Shown: piece after piece, positions 32,105-33,159 of the stretch
Layout: the number at the start of each line of letters is the position of its first letter
Numbering within the stretch: position 1 is the first letter of the stretch
From: Christensenella sp. UBA1750
GTDB lineage: Bacteria > Bacillota > Clostridia > Christensenellales > UBA1750
DNA length: 33,159 nt
Direction of reading: 5' to 3'
Assembly: GCA_002315655.1 (NCBI GenBank)
Contig: DCHO01000055.1
Coordinates: forward strand, 1 to 33,159
Notes under the pieces: generated by a model
Databases searched by the model: none
The model's input: only the letters and a program-made list of their open reading frames with translations
Told to the model about the DNA's origin: nothing
Program-made: the position numbers and the translations under genes

Positions 32105-32938
32105 TTATGCCAGGATTTTGGTGGCTATAACATAGACATTGTGATCTAAACCATCCATCTGGTATACGCCATGAATTACCCTGATAGCCGACATGGTGGT
32201 GTCGGTCTCGACAGCATCCCAGGTGATAGAATACTCAGCGTCTTCTGGTACATAATCCTTAACTTTTGTGAGGAAACGAGTCCAGAAAGCTCCGAAAGTT
32301 CTATCTTGCTCAACTACATACGCAACAACGAATACATCTTTAACTCCTTGAGGATTGTACTTTACTGTTGCTTTAGCAATGTGACTAAAAATCTCATCTG
32401 TTGTCACATTTCTGAGCTTAAGCCCCTCGTAGACGCAAATCGGTTTTCCATTATGGCGAATCTGAATATCTATTTCGCCAGCTTGCCCATTCTGGGAGTT
32501 TTCCGAAGAACCAGAAATACCCTGTCTTGTCTGATCTCGGACTTCGACGTCGTGCCCTAAGATATCTCGAACATAATCATTCATTTGATCTTCTGAAGCT
32601 GACGCATTATACATTGGGTTACCGCTGAGTGACGCCAGCGCACCGATAACTTGATCAAACATCATCGGAGCAGTTCTCATTGCTTTCGCATTCTCTTCAG
32701 CTGTTGCATGAGCCAGCTTAGCGATGAAAGCATCCCTGTTTTCTTCGATTTCTTCGCCGAGTCGTTCCATTTGCTCGTCTATGCGCCGCTGCTCACGTTG
32801 AATACCGTCATAAACATATGATGGCACTACCGGATTAGCAGTAAGGACCTTAATCTGATCGGGAGTAACACCATACTTATCCAATATGTTCACCGGCTTC
32901 AAGGCACTGAAATCCCATTCCACTTTTTTATCATCCAT
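32105..32938 (-). CDS. Hypothetical protein, possible PD-(D/E)xK-like nuclease fold
   Basis: A 277-residue soluble protein in AT-richer DNA. Residues about 45-75 are charged and heptad-like (YDGIQREQRRIDEQMERLGEE), suggesting a coiled coil. A later region reads DQMNDYVRDILG, then GEIDIQIRHNGKPICVYEGLKL. The Asp in GEID and the Glu and Lys of YEGLKL are spaced like the acidic and lysine residues of restriction-endonuclease-like folds, but EGLK is not the exact ExK pattern, so this is only a suggestion. Start at 32938 follows AAAGGGGG. It is 40 bp after a DUF4268-type fragment, another family with nuclease-like members, so a defence or mobile-element origin is possible. No named function. Confidence 0.7.
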   Translation of the reverse strand: MDDKKVEWDFSALKPVNILDKYGVTPDQIKVLTANPVVPSYVYDGIQREQRRIDEQMERLGEEIEENRDAFIAKLAHATAEENAKAMRTAPMMFDQVIGALASLSGNPMYNASASEDQMNDYVRDILGHDVEVRDQTRQGISGSSENSQNGQAGEIDIQIRHNGKPICVYEGLKLRNVTTDEIFSHIAKATVKYNPQGVKDVFVVAYVVEQDRTFGAFWTRFLTKVKDYVPEDAEYSITWDAVETDTTMSAIRVIHGVYQMDGLDHNVYVIATKILA

Positions 32939-32978
32939 TACCGTTCACCCCCTTTTCTCAGATTAACCCGAAAAACAC

Positions 32979-33159
32979 TTACATATGTTTCTTGAACACG
33001 TCACGCATACGAACAACTTTATCAATGATTTCGCTCATCAGTTGTGGGTAGTTACTCGTATTGTTGAAGTCTAATCCGGGTATATCATGTTTGATTCGTG
33101 AAGCTTTCTTTCCATCGAGACGATCCCACGTAAAACTCATTGCCGATGATAGCATTCAG
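32979..33159 (-). pseudogene. DUF4268-like protein, C-terminal end, apparent frameshift, runs off window
   Basis: The minus-strand end encodes TWDRLDGKKASRIKHDIPG and, near the C-terminus, RMRDVFKKHM and a TAA stop, matching my memory of the DUF4268 C-terminus (W-x-RL-x-GKKASRI and a final VFKxxx). Reading upstream in this frame meets a TGA at 33156-33158. In another frame the edge reads LNAIIGNEF and would join smoothly to TWDRLDG if one base were removed from the four-A run at 33132-33135 of the plus strand. A one-base insertion, real or a sequencing error, is the simplest reading. The rest of the gene lies outside the window. Confidence 0.6.

Overview
The window looks like chromosomal DNA of a Gram-positive Clostridia-type gut anaerobe (Oscillospiraceae/Ruminococcaceae-like). 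The grounds are moderately high GC coding DNA, strong AGGAGG-type ribosome binding sites, sigma-A-like promoters with 16-18 nt spacers, several TTG starts, tight co-directional operons, short stem-loop terminators and the protein families present. Most of the sequence is a catabolic region for uronate-containing or otherwise modified glycans. I see no tRNA, rRNA, CRISPR array, transposase or integrase.

Layout. 1-2.1 kb: a PfkB sugar kinase divergent from a nucleoside hydrolase. 2.1-4.9 kb: a leftward operon of five tandem paralogous small membrane proteins of unknown function. 5.1-7.7 kb: an M18 aminopeptidase, a hypothetical protein and an RpiB-type isomerase. 7.7-13.6 kb (leftward): a TldD/TldE protease pair, a glycoside-hydrolase-like protein and a URO-D/methyltransferase family protein. 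13.7-14.4 kb: a membrane protein. 14.6-18.6 kb (rightward): a Gfo/Idh/MocA oxidoreductase, a hexapeptide acyltransferase and a cytoplasmic heparinase II/III-type lyase. 18.6-24.1 kb (leftward): uxaB-uxaA-uxaC plus a YdcF-type membrane protein. 24.2-26.1 kb (rightward): a GH-A clan glycosidase gene interrupted in frame by one TAG exactly between two domains. 26.1-31.6 kb (leftward): a six-gene operon of PfkB kinase, MATE transporter, peptide deformylase, URO-D family protein, P-loop kinase and enolase-superfamily dehydratase. 31.6-33.2 kb: a 62-codon gene, a dense block of inverted and direct repeats, then AT-richer DNA with a possible PD-(D/E)xK-like protein and the frameshifted C-terminal end of a DUF4268-type protein.

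How it may work together (inference). Intracellular lyase and glycosidases would release uronates or unsaturated uronates. UxaC, UxaB and UxaA convert galacturonate to 2-keto-3-deoxygluconate, and a PfkB kinase could phosphorylate it. The RpiB-type protein could isomerise unsaturated uronate products, as the streptococcal DhuI enzyme does. The URO-D proteins, dehydratase and Gfo/Idh/MocA enzyme suggest methylated or unusual sugar acids. No sugar importer, KDPG aldolase or transcription regulator is present, so those functions must lie elsewhere.

The best candidates for something undescribed are the five-gene membrane-protein array, the domain-boundary amber codon in the glycosidase gene, and the repeat block bordering the AT-rich right end. 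The right end also contains a likely one-base frameshift, so draft or metagenome sequence error must be excluded before reading much into either broken gene.
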